Positions 50,056-59,319 of a DNA stretch of 64,000 nt are shown here, in pieces. Origin of the DNA: Serratia marcescens subsp. marcescens ATCC 13880. GTDB taxonomy: Bacteria > Pseudomonadota > Gammaproteobacteria > Enterobacterales > Enterobacteriaceae. The stretch spans positions 186,001 through 250,000 of the forward strand of contig NZ_CP071238.1 of the NCBI RefSeq assembly GCF_017299535.1, read 5' to 3'. Each line of letters starts with the position of its first letter. Position 1 is the stretch's first letter. Below the pieces are notes generated by a model. The model was not told the origin of the DNA. It made no database searches and worked only from the letters and a program-made list of their open reading frames with translations. The translations under genes were made by a program, and so were the position numbers.

Positions 50056-52329
50056 ATGGCAATTTTGAATCACACACTGGGTTTTCCTCGCGTTGGGCTA
50101 CGACGTGAGCTGAAAAAAGCTCAGGAAAGCTACTGGGCCGGCAACTCAACGCAGGAAGAGCTGTTGGCGGTTGGCCGCGAGCTGCGTGCTCGTCATTGGC
50201 AACAGCAACAGCAGGCCGGGGTGGATTTGGTGCCGGTCGGCGATTTCGCCTGGTACGATCATGTGTTGACCACCAGCCTGCTGCTGGGCAACGTGCCGGC
50301 GCGCCATCAGAATGCGGATGGCTCGATCGATCTGGACACGCTGTTCCGCATCGGCCGTGGCCGCGCACCGACCGGCGAGCCGGCGGCCGCGGCGGAAATG
50401 ACCAAATGGTTTAACACCAACTATCACTACATGGTGCCCGAATTCCAGCAAGGCCAGCAGTTCAAGCTGGGCTGGACTCAGCTGTTGGACGAAGTGGATG
50501 AAGCGCTGGCGCTCGGCCATCGCATCAAGCCGGTGCTGCTGGGTCCGCTGACCTATCTGTGGCTGGGGAAAGTGAAGGGTGAACCGTTCGACCGCCTGTC
50601 GCTGCTGAAAGAGATTCTGCCTGTTTACCAGCAGGTGCTGGTCGAGCTGGCGAAGCGCGGCGTTGAGTGGGTGCAAATTGACGAGCCTGCGCTGGTGCTG
50701 GAGCTGCCGCAAGCCTGGCTGGACGCGTTCAAACCGGCTTACGATGCGCTGCAGGGGCAGGTGAAGCTGCTGTTGACCACGTATTTCGACAGCGTCGGCC
50801 ATAACCTCGACACCATTCGCACCCTGCAAGTGCAGGGGCTGCACGTCGATCTGGTCGCCGGTCATGACGATATCGCCGCGCTGAGCGCCGCATTGCCGCA
50901 AGACTGGCTGCTGTCACTGGGGGTGATCAACGGCCGCAACGTTTGGCGCGCCGATCTGAGCCGCTGGTTTGAGCGTCTGCAGCCGCTGGTGGGGACTCGC
51001 CCGCTGTGGATTGGCTCTTCTTGTTCACTGTTGCACAGCCCGATCGACCTGAGCGTGGAAAGCCGTCTGGACGAAGAAGTGAAAAGCTGGTTCGCCTTCG
51101 CGCTGCAAAAATGCGCCGAACTGGCGCTGTTGAGCTCGGCGCTGAACGCGCCTGACGCGGCGAAACAGGCTGAACTGGACGCCTACAGCGCGCCGATCCG
51201 CGCCCGCCGTCAGTCGAGCCGTGTGCATAACCCACAGGTTGAGCGCCGGCTGGCCGCGATCACCGCGCAGGACAGCGAACGCCACAGCGCTTACGCCGAG
51301 CGCGCCAGGGCGCAGCGCGAGCGTTTCAACCTGCCGGCCTGGCCGACCACCACCATCGGTTCGTTCCCGCAGACCACCGAGATCCGCGGCCTGCGTCTCG
51401 ACTTCAAACAGGGCCGTTTGGACGGCAATAACTACCGCACCAGCATCGGTGAGCACATCAAACAGGCGATTGTCGAGCAGGAACGTCTCGGGCTGGACGT
51501 GCTGGTGCACGGTGAAGCCGAGCGCAACGACATGGTGGAGTATTTCGGCGAGAACCTCGACGGCTTCGTGTTTACCCAGAACGGCTGGGTGCAGAGCTAC
51601 GGCTCCCGCTGCGTGAAGCCGCCGGTCATCATCGGTGACGTCAGCCGCCCGGAAGCCATCACCGTCGAATGGGCCAAATTCGCCCAGTCGCTGACCGACA
51701 AACCGGTGAAAGGCATGCTGACCGGGCCGGTGACCATCCTGTGCTGGTCGTTCCCGCGTGAAGACGTGACCCGCGAAGTGATCGCCAAGCAGATTGCGCT
51801 GGCGCTGCGCGACGAGGTGGAAGATCTGGAAAAAGCCGGCATCGGCATCATCCAGATCGACGAACCTGCGCTGCGCGAGGGGCTGCCGCTGCGCCAATCC
51901 GACTGGGCCGCCTACCTGAATTGGGCGGTGGACGCCTTCAAACTGAATGCCGCCGTGGCGCGGGATGACACCCAGATCCACACCCACATGTGTTACTGCG
52001 AGTTCAACGACATCATGGACTCTATCGCCGCGCTGGACGCCGACGTGATCACCATCGAGACCTCGCGTTCCGATATGGATCTGTTGGAAGCCTTCAAAGA
52101 GTTCGAATACCCGAACGAAATCGGGCCGGGCGTCTACGACATCCACTCGCCGAACGTGCCGAGCGTGGAATGGATCGAAGCGCTGCTGCGTAAAGCGGCG
52201 CAGAACATCCCGGCGGAACGCCTGTGGGTCAATCCGGATTGCGGCCTGAAAACTCGCGGCTGGCCGGAAACCCGGCAGTCGCTGGCCAACATGGTATTGG
52301 CGGCGCAGCGCCTGCGCGAGCACGCGTGA
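50056..52329 (+). CDS. metE: Cobalamin-independent methionine synthase MetE
   Basis: A 757-residue zinc enzyme that methylates homocysteine from 5-methyltetrahydrofolate triglutamate. The C-terminal catalytic barrel has [12 protein letters not shown] (His and Cys zinc ligands) and [13 protein letters not shown] (second Cys). The start at 50056 ([12 protein letters not shown]) is 8 bases after GGGGA and matches E. coli; ATG 50041 and 50050 are in frame but poorly placed. Confidence 0.97.
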   Translation: MAILNHTLGFPRVGLRRELKKAQESYWAGNSTQEELLAVGRELRARHWQQQQQAGVDLVPVGDFAWYDHVLTTSLLLGNVPARHQNADGSIDLDTLFRIGRGRAPTGEPAAAAEMTKWFNTNYHYMVPEFQQGQQFKLGWTQLLDEVDEALALGHRIKPVLLGPLTYLWLGKVKGEPFDRLSLLKEILPVYQQVLVELAKRGVEWVQIDEPALVLELPQAWLDAFKPAYDALQGQVKLLLTTYFDSVGHNLDTIRTLQVQGLHVDLVAGHDDIAALSAALPQDWLLSLGVINGRNVWRADLSRWFERLQPLVGTRPLWIGSSCSLLHSPIDLSVESRLDEEVKSWFAFALQKCAELALLSSALNAPDAAKQAELDAYSAPIRARRQSSRVHNPQVERRLAAITAQDSERHSAYAERARAQRERFNLPAWPTTTIGSFPQTTEIRGLRLDFKQGRLDGNNYRTSIGEHIKQAIVEQERLGLDVLVHGEAERNDMVEYFGENLDGFVFTQNGWVQSYGSRCVKPPVIIGDVSRPEAITVEWAKFAQSLTDKPVKGMLTGPVTILCWSFPREDVTREVIAKQIALALRDEVEDLEKAGIGIIQIDEPALREGLPLRQSDWAAYLNWAVDAFKLNAAVARDDTQIHTHMCYCEFNDIMDSIAALDADVITIETSRSDMDLLEAFKEFEYPNEIGPGVYDIHSPNVPSVEWIEALLRKAAQNIPAERLWVNPDCGLKTRGWPETRQSLANMVLAAQRLREHA

Positions 52330-52335
52330 TGCCGT

Positions 52336-52401
52336 GCGGCGGATGAACCGCCGCTTATAGATTTACTGGTGTGATGATTGGGCGCTTCGGCGCCCTTTTT
52401 T
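52336..52401. terminator. Two hairpins after metE, the second a strong terminator
   Basis: GCGGCGG/CCGCCGC at 52336-52354, then GGGCGC-TTCG-GCGCCC at 52380-52395 followed by six T. The second is a textbook intrinsic terminator with a UUCG tetraloop. Confidence 0.85.
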
Positions 52402-52413
52402 ATGCGAGGGACA

Positions 52414-53241
52414 TTATTTGACGCCGTGCTGGGCGAACCACGCCAGCATGCGCTGCCAGCCGTCCTCCGCCGCTTCGGCGTTGTAGCTGGGGCGATAGTC
52501 GGCGTTGAATGCGTGCCCGACGCCAGGATATACCACGATTTCGGCCTCGGCGTTGGCGGCGCGGATCGCCTGACGCATGGTTTCCACCGTCTCCAGCGGA
52601 ATGCCGCTGTCCTGCCCGCCATACAGCCCCAGCACCGGCGTTGACAGGTGGGTGGCGACATCGACCGGATGCTTCGGTGAATTCAGCGTTTTCTCGCCGA
52701 CCAGTTTGCCGTACCAGGCGACCGCCGCCTTCAACTGCGGGTTGTGCGCCGCGTACAGCCAGGTAATGCGGCCGCCCCAGCAGAAACCGGTGATCGCCAG
52801 TTTGCCGGCGTCGCCGCCGTGGCGAATAGCCCAGTGCGCGGCGTGATCCAGATCGGACAACACCTGACGATCCGGCACCTTGGTCACCAACTGCTGGAAC
52901 AGCTCGCCGATATCGCTGTAGTCGTTGGCATCGCCCTGGCGGAAATAGAGCTCGGGCGCGATCGCCAGATAGCCCTGCTTGGCCAGGCGACGGCACAGAT
53001 CCTGAATGTGCTCATGGACGCCGAAGATTTCCTGCACCACCAGCACGATGGGAAAGGGGCCGTTATGGTCGGCGGGTTTGGCGACGTAGGCCGGCAGCGC
53101 GTCGCCCTGAGAAGGGATGGTCGTTTGCCCGGCGTGAATGCCCTGTTCGTCGGTGATAATCGCGGAGGTGGCCAACGGCGCGGCGGCCGGGGCGAATCCC
53201 CCCTGAGCCTGTTCTAATGTCATCACATGTTCGGTTTTCAT
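52414..53241 (-). CDS. ysgA: Dienelactone hydrolase-family protein
   Basis: A 275-residue alpha/beta hydrolase closely similar to E. coli YsgA (DlhH). The nucleophile is Cys in GFCWGGR, as in dienelactone hydrolases; the Asp and His fall in YGGQDSGIP and [12 protein letters not shown]. The natural substrate is unknown. CGGAGA supports the start at 53241. It is convergent with metE and divergent from udp. Confidence 0.9.
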   Translation of the reverse strand: MKTEHVMTLEQAQGGFAPAAAPLATSAIITDEQGIHAGQTTIPSQGDALPAYVAKPADHNGPFPIVLVVQEIFGVHEHIQDLCRRLAKQGYLAIAPELYFRQGDANDYSDIGELFQQLVTKVPDRQVLSDLDHAAHWAIRHGGDAGKLAITGFCWGGRITWLYAAHNPQLKAAVAWYGKLVGEKTLNSPKHPVDVATHLSTPVLGLYGGQDSGIPLETVETMRQAIRAANAEAEIVVYPGVGHAFNADYRPSYNAEAAEDGWQRMLAWFAQHGVK

Positions 53242-53727
53242 TGCGGTCTCCGTGCAATAGAAAAAAGCGCTGAGATTAACTATAGGAAAGATTACCCATT
53301 ATTGGCGCTGCGTGGCGCACTTTCGGACAAGTCGATAAAAAACGGCTAATTATCTGGCTTTGCGGCATTTTTAAGCGCTTTTTATCATGTTATTACGCGT
53401 TTTGGCCCGCGTAAGTGCCATAAGGTGCGTTAGAGGGCTTTTTTGTCCCTAAGCAACCGATAAGATGGGGGTATTTCGAATTGATGCGCTAAATAGTTTC
53501 AGTCGGCAACCAACGGGCAGGGAGCGGCAAGGTTTATCGGCTAGACTGAGGTTTAGCGGTTTGAGGGCGGCTCATTAATGGGTTTTTTGTGACTTAATTC
53601 ACAAAAAATATGTAGCATGTAATTTGTTTCTCTTTTCATAGTGACTATCGTCACGAAATTAAACGGCGATTTTCAGTAGAGTGCTTTTTTGTTCCTCCCA
53701 ATAAACATGATCCATGAGGAGTCTCAT
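53242..53727. promoter_or_regulatory. ysgA-udp divergent control region
   Basis: 486 non-coding bases. The udp side holds two CRP sites (listed separately). The ysgA side has an inverted repeat TTACGCG/CGCGTAA at 53393-53414 with an 8-base loop. The stretch 53280-53570 shows no gene or clear promoter to me. Confidence 0.5.
53588..53655 (+). promoter_or_regulatory. Paired CRP sites (CytR-type module) upstream of udp
   Basis: TGTGACTTAATTCACA at 53588-53603 is a perfect TGTGA-N6-TCACA. AGTGACTATCGTCACG at 53640-53655 is the second. Their centres are 52 bp apart, as in the CRP-CytR-CRP promoters of nucleoside genes in E. coli. The CytR site between them is inferred. Confidence 0.82.
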
Positions 53728-54489
53728 ATGTCTCAGTCTGACGTTTTTCATCTCGGCCTCACCAAGAACGATTTACAAGGGGCCCAGCTTGCCATCGTGC
53801 CGGGCGATCCGCAGCGCGTAGAGAAGATTGCCAAGCTGATGGAAAATCCGGTGCATCTGGCCTCCCATCGTGAATTCACCACCTGGCGCGCAGAGCTGGA
53901 CGGCAAGGCGGTGATCGTCTGCTCCACCGGTATCGGCGGCCCGTCTACCTCTATCGCGGTGGAAGAGCTGGCGCAGCTGGGCATTCGCACCTTCCTGCGC
54001 ATCGGCACCACCGGCGCCATTCAGGCCAATATCAACGTCGGTGACGTGCTGGTGACTACGGCGGCGGTACGCCTCGACGGCGCCAGCCTGCACTTTGCGC
54101 CGATGGAGTTTCCGGCGGTCGCGGACTTCGCCTGCACCACCGCGCTGGTGGAAGCGGCCAAAGCCAGCGGCGCGACCACCCACATTGGCGTAACCGCTTC
54201 TTCCGATACTTTCTACCCAGGTCAGGAACGTTACGACACCTACTCCGGCCGCGTGGTCAGCCGTTTTAAAGGCTCGATGGAAGAGTGGCAGGCGATGGGC
54301 GTGATGAACTATGAAATGGAATCCGCCACGCTGCTGACCATGTGCGCCAGCCAGGGCCTGCGCGCCGGCATGGTGGCTGGGGTGATCGTTAACCGCACCC
54401 AGCAAGAGATCCCGAACGCAGAAACCATGAAAAACACCGAAAGCAAAGCGGTGCAGATCGTGGTGGACGCCGCCCGCCGTCTGCTGTAA
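53728..54489 (+). CDS. udp: Uridine phosphorylase
   Basis: A 253-residue hexameric enzyme that splits uridine to uracil and ribose-1-phosphate. [25 protein letters not shown] and [12 protein letters not shown] are conserved active-site regions. TGAGGAG precedes the ATG at 53728, and the N-terminus [11 protein letters not shown] matches E. coli. Confidence 0.97.
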   Translation: MSQSDVFHLGLTKNDLQGAQLAIVPGDPQRVEKIAKLMENPVHLASHREFTTWRAELDGKAVIVCSTGIGGPSTSIAVEELAQLGIRTFLRIGTTGAIQANINVGDVLVTTAAVRLDGASLHFAPMEFPAVADFACTTALVEAAKASGATTHIGVTASSDTFYPGQERYDTYSGRVVSRFKGSMEEWQAMGVMNYEMESATLLTMCASQGLRAGMVAGVIVNRTQQEIPNAETMKNTESKAVQIVVDAARRLL

Positions 54490-54497
54490 TCGCCTCC

Positions 54498-54534
54498 CCT
54501 CAACGGGCCGCCGACGCGCCTGTTGAGGTTTGTC
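54498..54534 (+). terminator. udp terminator hairpin
   Basis: An 11-bp stem (CCTCAACGGGC with GCCTGTTGAGG, one G-U) followed by TTTGTC, 9 bp after the udp stop. Confidence 0.7.
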
Positions 54535-54665
54535 ATCAACCTCATGCCATTGCCGGGTTTGCAAAGAGCTGCGGATAACAAACAGGGAAAATCAATTCAT
54601 TGATTTTCGGCTGATGACCACAAAGGAGGAAAAACCGCGTTTTTTCCTCCTTTGTCAACGAACTG

Positions 54666-54693
54666 AACGGGCCGCCGACGCGGCCCGTTTTTC
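54666..54693 (+). terminator. Strong intrinsic terminator
   Basis: Perfect 10-bp stem AACGGGCCGC/GCGGCCCGTT with a CGAC loop followed by TTT. It ends any transcript entering from udp or from within the hairpin cluster. Confidence 0.8.
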
Positions 54694-54782
54694 CATTTGC
54701 GGCTAATCTGTTACGGTGATACTCCTCAGCGCTGCGCCGATGGCTGCCGCGCGTTGTCATAACAAAAACAACGAGGACGTTT

Positions 54783-55565
54783 ATGACCGCCCAGATCCTG
54801 CTTCATCCTTCGCTTGCGCCGCTCGACGGCGGCATTAACTTCCGTGACTTCGGCGGCAACGGCGTGGCCGACGGGCGCCGCATCAAACGCGGCCTGCTGT
54901 TCCGCTCCGGTTCTCTCGAGCGGCTGACGGAAAACGACTGCACTTTCCTCGCTGGAGTGCCAGTGCGTTCGGTGCTGGACTACCGCGATGCCGACGAGGT
55001 GCAGGCCAAACCGGATATTCTGTGGAATGGCGCCGACTATCACCATGTGCCGGCCAACCCGCTGAGCAGCGAAGTTAACGCCAACCTGGAAAAGCTCACC
55101 AACGAAACGCTGGCCGCTTTCGACGCTCGGGCGTTCATGCTGGAGCTGTATCGCCGTCTGCCGTTCGGCAATGCGGCCTATCAGCGGCTGGCGCAGCTGT
55201 TGAGCAACCCTGGCGGCGGCGCGATCGTGCAACACTGCGCGGTCGGCAAGGATCGCACCGGGGTCGGTTCGGCGTTGGTGCTGTTCGCGCTGGGGGCCGA
55301 CGAAGCGACGGTGCTGGAAGACTATCTGCTGACCGAAACCACGCTGGCCACTTTCCGCGAACAGATGCTGGATCAGCTCTCTATCAAGCTGAATGCGGCG
55401 GCGCTGGAGCAATTCGCCTACGTGCTCAGCGCGCGCGAGGAGTTCCTGATGACGGCGCTGGGCTGCATCCGCCGGCAATACGGCTCCACCGACCGTTGGC
55501 TGGAAGCGGAATACGGCCTGGGCGCGGCCCAGCGTGAAGCACTGCAGGCATTCTACCTCGAGTAA
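54783..55565 (+). CDS. Tyrosine/dual-specificity protein phosphatase
   Basis: A 260-residue phosphatase of the bacterial tyrosine phosphatase family that includes Listeria LipA and mycobacterial PtpB-like enzymes. The P-loop is HCAVGKDRTGVG with the nucleophilic Cys and Arg; the family N-terminus GGINFRDFGG is present. There is no signal peptide, so it is cytoplasmic unless exported by another route. It may act on phosphoproteins or phosphoinositides. E. coli has no gene between udp and rmuC; this is an accessory addition. Confidence 0.88.
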   Translation: MTAQILLHPSLAPLDGGINFRDFGGNGVADGRRIKRGLLFRSGSLERLTENDCTFLAGVPVRSVLDYRDADEVQAKPDILWNGADYHHVPANPLSSEVNANLEKLTNETLAAFDARAFMLELYRRLPFGNAAYQRLAQLLSNPGGGAIVQHCAVGKDRTGVGSALVLFALGADEATVLEDYLLTETTLATFREQMLDQLSIKLNAAALEQFAYVLSAREEFLMTALGCIRRQYGSTDRWLEAEYGLGAAQREALQAFYLE

Positions 55566-55644
55566 ATTGCCGCGTGTTTAGCCGGGGTTTAACTCGCCCC
55601 GGCTTATCCTAGGCGGCGAACCATCGCGTATCAGGAGCCCCGTA

Positions 55645-56175
55645 TTGAGCCTCAATGACGTTATCAACTGGGTCAGCGATGTCGTGCGTCAGCACGAAGG
55701 CTGGGCCATTCCCATCATTTTCTTCCTGGCGTTCGGCGAGTCGCTGGCGTTTTTGTCGCTGCTGCTGCCGGCCACGGTGATCCTGCTGGCGCTGGGCGCG
55801 CTGATCGGCGAAAGCGGCATCGCCTTTTGGCCGATTTGGGCCGCCGCCGCCGCCGGGGCGTTTTTCGGCGACTGGCTCTCTTACTGGATCGGCTATCACT
55901 ATCAGGATCGCGTGGCCCATATGTGGCCGCTGTCGCGCAATCCGCAGCTGCTGGCGCGCGGCCACGCCTTCTTCGAGCGCTGGGGCGTGCTGGGCATTTT
56001 CATCGGCCGCTTCTTCGGCCCGCTGCGCGCCGTGGTGCCGCTGGTGGGCGGCATTTGCGGCATGCCGCAGCGCTATTTCCAGCTGGCCAACGTCACGTCG
56101 GCGATGATCTGGGCGTTTGGCATTCTGGCGCCGGGGGCATTCGGCATCCAGTGGCTCAGCCAGTGGCTGGGCTGA
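55645..56175 (+). CDS. DedA-family membrane protein
   Basis: A 176-residue DedA/VTT-domain inner-membrane protein. The re-entrant loop regions FGESLAFLSLLLPATVIL and GRFFGPLRAVVPLVGG, with the conserved Arg and Pro, are clear. DedA proteins help recycle undecaprenyl phosphate or move lipids and support membrane potential. The TTG start at 55645 follows CAGGAG by 7 bases; there is no better ATG. It is shorter than E. coli YqjA and YghB. Confidence 0.85.
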   Translation: MSLNDVINWVSDVVRQHEGWAIPIIFFLAFGESLAFLSLLLPATVILLALGALIGESGIAFWPIWAAAAAGAFFGDWLSYWIGYHYQDRVAHMWPLSRNPQLLARGHAFFERWGVLGIFIGRFFGPLRAVVPLVGGICGMPQRYFQLANVTSAMIWAFGILAPGAFGIQWLSQWLG

Positions 56176-56315
56176 TTTCTCGCTAAATTGCGCAGCGCCG
56201 CGCAATATTGTGCGCGGCCGGCAAAATCAGGCTGGACATCCATACAGCCTCCCCTTAACGTGACGGGCAATGGGCGAGCAAAACGCCGCAACGGCTAGGT
56301 GCAACAGGAGGCAGG

Positions 56316-57863
56316 GTGGATACCAGTCTGATTTATGGGATTGGCGGCGTCGCGATCGGCATGCTGTTGGGGTGGCTGATCGCCAGTCTGCGGGTGCAGC
56401 AGACGCATGCGCAACATGAAACCGAACTGCGGTTGCTGGAGCAAGCGTTGCAGCAGGCGCAGCAGGAAACGGCCGTGCGGCAGGAAACGCTACAGCGCCA
56501 CGAGCAGCAGTTGCGCCAGAGCGAGCTGGAGCTGCGCAATCTGCACAGCCAACTGGCGGCCGGGCATGAGAAGCTGCAACAGCTCACCCATTGGCGCAAC
56601 GAATGCGAGCTGCTCAACCAAGAGCTGCGCGCCCAGCGCGAGGTTAACAGCGCGCAGGAGGCTGAGCTGCGCGAAGTCACCATCCGTCTGGAAGAGACGC
56701 GCATGGCGGCGGAGGAGAAACAGCGTCTGCTGATCAACAGCGAACAGCGCCTCACCACCCAGTTTGAAAACCTCGCCAACCGCATTTTTGAACACAGCGG
56801 CCGCAAGGTTGACGAGCAAAATAAGCAAAGCCTGGATCGTTTACTGCTGCCGTTGCGCGAACAGCTGGACGGTTTTCGCCGTCAGGTGCAGGACAGCTTC
56901 GGCCAGGAAGCGCGGGAGCGCCACACGCTGACGCATGAGATACGCAATCTGCAGCAGTTGAACGCACAGATGGCGCGTGAGGCGATCAACCTCACCAAGG
57001 CGCTGAAAGGCGACAACAAAACGCAGGGCAACTGGGGCGAGGTGGTGCTGAGCCGGGTGCTGGAGGCCTCCGGTCTGCGCGAAGGGCATGAGTATGAAAC
57101 GCAGGTCAACGTGCGGGTGGATCATCAGAGCCGCATGCAGCCTGATGTGATCGTGCGCCTGCCGCAGGGCAAGGATGTGGTGATCGATGCCAAGATGTCG
57201 CTGATCGCCTACGAGCGCTATTTCAACGGCGAGGATGAGGCGGCGCGCGAAGCGGCGCTGAGCGAACATATTGCCTCGCTGCGCGGCCACATCCGCATGC
57301 TGGGCCGCAAGGACTACCAGCAGCTGCCGGGGCTGCGTTCTCTGGACTATGTGCTGATGTTCATTCCGGTCGAGCCCGCCTTCCTGCTGGCTATCGATCG
57401 CGAGCCGGAGCTGATCAGCGAAGCGCTTAAGCACAACATCATGCTGGTCAGCCCGACCACGTTGCTGGTGGCGCTGCGTACCATCACCAACCTGTGGCGC
57501 TATGAGCATCAGAGCCAGAACGCCCAGCGTATCGCCGATCGCGCGGCGAAACTGTATGACAAGATGCGGCTGTTCGTGGACGATATGTCCGCACTGGGGC
57601 AGAGCCTGGACAAGGCGCAGGGCAGTTATCGTCAGGCGATGAACAAACTGAGCGAAGGCCGTGGTAATCTTATCGGCCAAATTGAAGGTTTCCGCGCGCT
57701 GGGGGTTGAAGTCAAACGGCCGATAAACCCGCTGCTGGCGCAGCAAGCCGGCGCGCAACACGATGAAGCGGAAGAGGCGAACGACGATGATGTCGCCGCG
57801 CTGCCGCAGACGAACGACGATGACGATACCGCCGGGGAATCGGGCTTCGTTTCGCACGGCTGA
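56316..57863 (+). CDS. rmuC: DNA recombination protein RmuC
   Basis: A 515-residue protein with an N-terminal membrane anchor (YGIGGVAIGMLLGWLIASL), a long coiled coil (about residues 25-170, Gln/Glu/Leu-rich) and a C-terminal nuclease-like RmuC domain (NWGEVVLSRVLEASGL, DVVIDAKMSLIAYERY). It limits inversions at short inverted repeats. The GTG start at 56316 has AGGAG 5 bases upstream. An acidic tail ends the protein. Confidence 0.94.
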   Translation: MDTSLIYGIGGVAIGMLLGWLIASLRVQQTHAQHETELRLLEQALQQAQQETAVRQETLQRHEQQLRQSELELRNLHSQLAAGHEKLQQLTHWRNECELLNQELRAQREVNSAQEAELREVTIRLEETRMAAEEKQRLLINSEQRLTTQFENLANRIFEHSGRKVDEQNKQSLDRLLLPLREQLDGFRRQVQDSFGQEARERHTLTHEIRNLQQLNAQMAREAINLTKALKGDNKTQGNWGEVVLSRVLEASGLREGHEYETQVNVRVDHQSRMQPDVIVRLPQGKDVVIDAKMSLIAYERYFNGEDEAAREAALSEHIASLRGHIRMLGRKDYQQLPGLRSLDYVLMFIPVEPAFLLAIDREPELISEALKHNIMLVSPTTLLVALRTITNLWRYEHQSQNAQRIADRAAKLYDKMRLFVDDMSALGQSLDKAQGSYRQAMNKLSEGRGNLIGQIEGFRALGVEVKRPINPLLAQQAGAQHDEAEEANDDDVAALPQTNDDDDTAGESGFVSHG

Positions 57864-57941
57864 GGCCGTGGCGAGGTGGGGTATTTCCCGGGCTTCTGGT
57901 ACACTCATCCACACAAAATTGACTGAATAGCAGGCAGGACA

Positions 57942-58697
57942 ATGGCAGATCAATCGCAGGAAACCACCGATTTCGGTTTTCGCACCGTCGCTAGAGACGA
58001 AAAACAGGCCATGGTGGCGGACGTTTTTCATTCGGTAGCGGCAAAGTATGACGTGATGAACGACCTGATGTCGTTCGGTATTCACCGTATCTGGAAGCGT
58101 TTCACCATTGACTGCAGCGGCGTGCGCCGCGGGCAGCGCGTGCTGGATCTGGCCGGCGGTACCGGCGACCTGGCCGCCAAGTTCTCCCGCATGGTCGGCG
58201 AGCAGGGGCAGGTGGTGCTGGCGGACATCAACGATTCGATGCTCAAGATGGGGCGTGAGAAGCTGCGCGATCGCGGCATCGTCGGCAACATCAATTACGT
58301 GCAGGCCAACGCCGAAGCGCTGCCGTTCCCGGACAATTACTTCGATTGCATCACCATCTCCTTTGGCCTGCGTAACGTCACCGACAAAGACAAAGCGTTG
58401 CGCTCGATGTTCCGCGTGCTGAAACCGGGCGGCCGTCTGCTGGTGCTGGAGTTCTCCAAGCCGCTGCTGGCGCCGCTGAGCAAAGCCTATGACGCCTACT
58501 CTTTCCACGTGCTGCCGAAGATCGGCGAATTGGTGGTGAAAGATCCTGACAGCTACCGCTACCTGGCGGAATCGATCCGCATGCACCCCGATCAGGAAAC
58601 CCTGAAGGGCATGATGGGCAACGCCGGTTTTGAAAACGTCACCTATTTCAACCTGACCGGTGGGATTGTCGCCCTGCATCGCGGCTTCAAGTTCTGA
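57942..58697 (+). CDS. ubiE: Ubiquinone/menaquinone methyltransferase UbiE
   Basis: A 251-residue C-methyltransferase acting in both ubiquinone and menaquinone synthesis. [16 protein letters not shown] is the cofactor-binding motif [19 protein letters not shown] follows. It is the first gene of ubiE-ubiJ-ubiB, which leads on to tatABC. Confidence 0.97.
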   Translation: MADQSQETTDFGFRTVARDEKQAMVADVFHSVAAKYDVMNDLMSFGIHRIWKRFTIDCSGVRRGQRVLDLAGGTGDLAAKFSRMVGEQGQVVLADINDSMLKMGREKLRDRGIVGNINYVQANAEALPFPDNYFDCITISFGLRNVTDKDKALRSMFRVLKPGGRLLVLEFSKPLLAPLSKAYDAYSFHVLPKIGELVVKDPDSYRYLAESIRMHPDQETLKGMMGNAGFENVTYFNLTGGIVALHRGFKF

Positions 58698-58710
58698 GAG
58701 GGAGATGCTG

Positions 58711-59319
58711 ATGCTGTTTACCCCTCTGCTGACCGGCGCGTTGGAAACCTCGCTGAATAACCTGCTGTTTCGCGATCGCAGCATGAAAGCCGCCCGCCAA
58801 CGCCTGGCGGGCAAGGTGCTGCGCATCGAACTGGAAGAGCTGGCTTCACCGCTGGTGCTGGTGTTCAGCGAACTGCGCGTGGATGTGCTGGGGCAGTCTG
58901 AAGACAGCGCCGATTGCACCGTGCGTAGCCGCATTCCTGCCTTACTTAAGCTGCGCGATCGCCAGCAACTGCCGGTGCTGATGCGCAGCGGCGAATTGAC
59001 GGTGGAAGGCGATATTCAGGTGGTGCAACAGTTGGTTGGCCTGCTCGATCTGGCGGAGTGGGATCCGGCGGAATGGCTGGCGCCCTACATCGGCGATATT
59101 GCCGCCCAAGGCATTACACAGGCGCTGGGTAAAGGCGCCTCGCTGCTGAAAGCCGGTTTTATGCGCCGGCAGCAGGGGATGGCGGAGGCGTTGACCGAAG
59201 AGTGGCGCCTGGCGCCGGGGCCGCTGGAAGTGGTGTGGTTCAACGAAGAAGTTGACGCACTCGCCCGCAGCGCGGAGGCGCTGTCTGCCCGCATGGACAA
59301 GTTGGAGGGCAAGCGATGA
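58711..59319 (+). CDS. ubiJ: Ubiquinone biosynthesis accessory factor UbiJ
   Basis: A 202-residue protein with an N-terminal SCP2-type lipid-binding domain and a C-terminal coiled coil. It forms the aerobic ubiquinone-making complex with UbiK and the hydroxylases. [26 protein letters not shown] (in pieces) matches E. coli. ATG 58711 is chosen over 58705 because GGGAG is then 6 bases away. The E. coli esrE small RNA lies inside the 3' part of this gene, so a homologue may exist here. Confidence 0.92.
   Translation: MLFTPLLTGALETSLNNLLFRDRSMKAARQRLAGKVLRIELEELASPLVLVFSELRVDVLGQSEDSADCTVRSRIPALLKLRDRQQLPVLMRSGELTVEGDIQVVQQLVGLLDLAEWDPAEWLAPYIGDIAAQGITQALGKGASLLKAGFMRRQQGMAEALTEEWRLAPGPLEVVWFNEEVDALARSAEALSARMDKLEGKR

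Larger units (their letters stand above)
54490..54782. repeat. Hairpin cluster between udp and the phosphatase gene
   Basis: 293 bases with four hairpins: 54498-54528; GAAAATCAA/TTGATTTTC at 54587-54608; a perfect 15-bp stem ACAAAGGAGGAAAAA with its complement at 54620-54655; and AACGGGCCGC/GCGGCCCGTT with a T-tract at 54666-54692. A 17-base direct repeat, AACGGGCCGCCGACGCG, begins at 54502 and again at 54666, so the first and last hairpins share sequence. Confidence 0.75.

Noticed and set aside
56841..58934. 697-codon open frame on the minus strand across rmuC, ubiE and ubiJ
   Set aside because: It is antisense to three well-supported genes. Long antisense frames are expected in GC-rich DNA with biased codons, and the translation has no recognisable domain.
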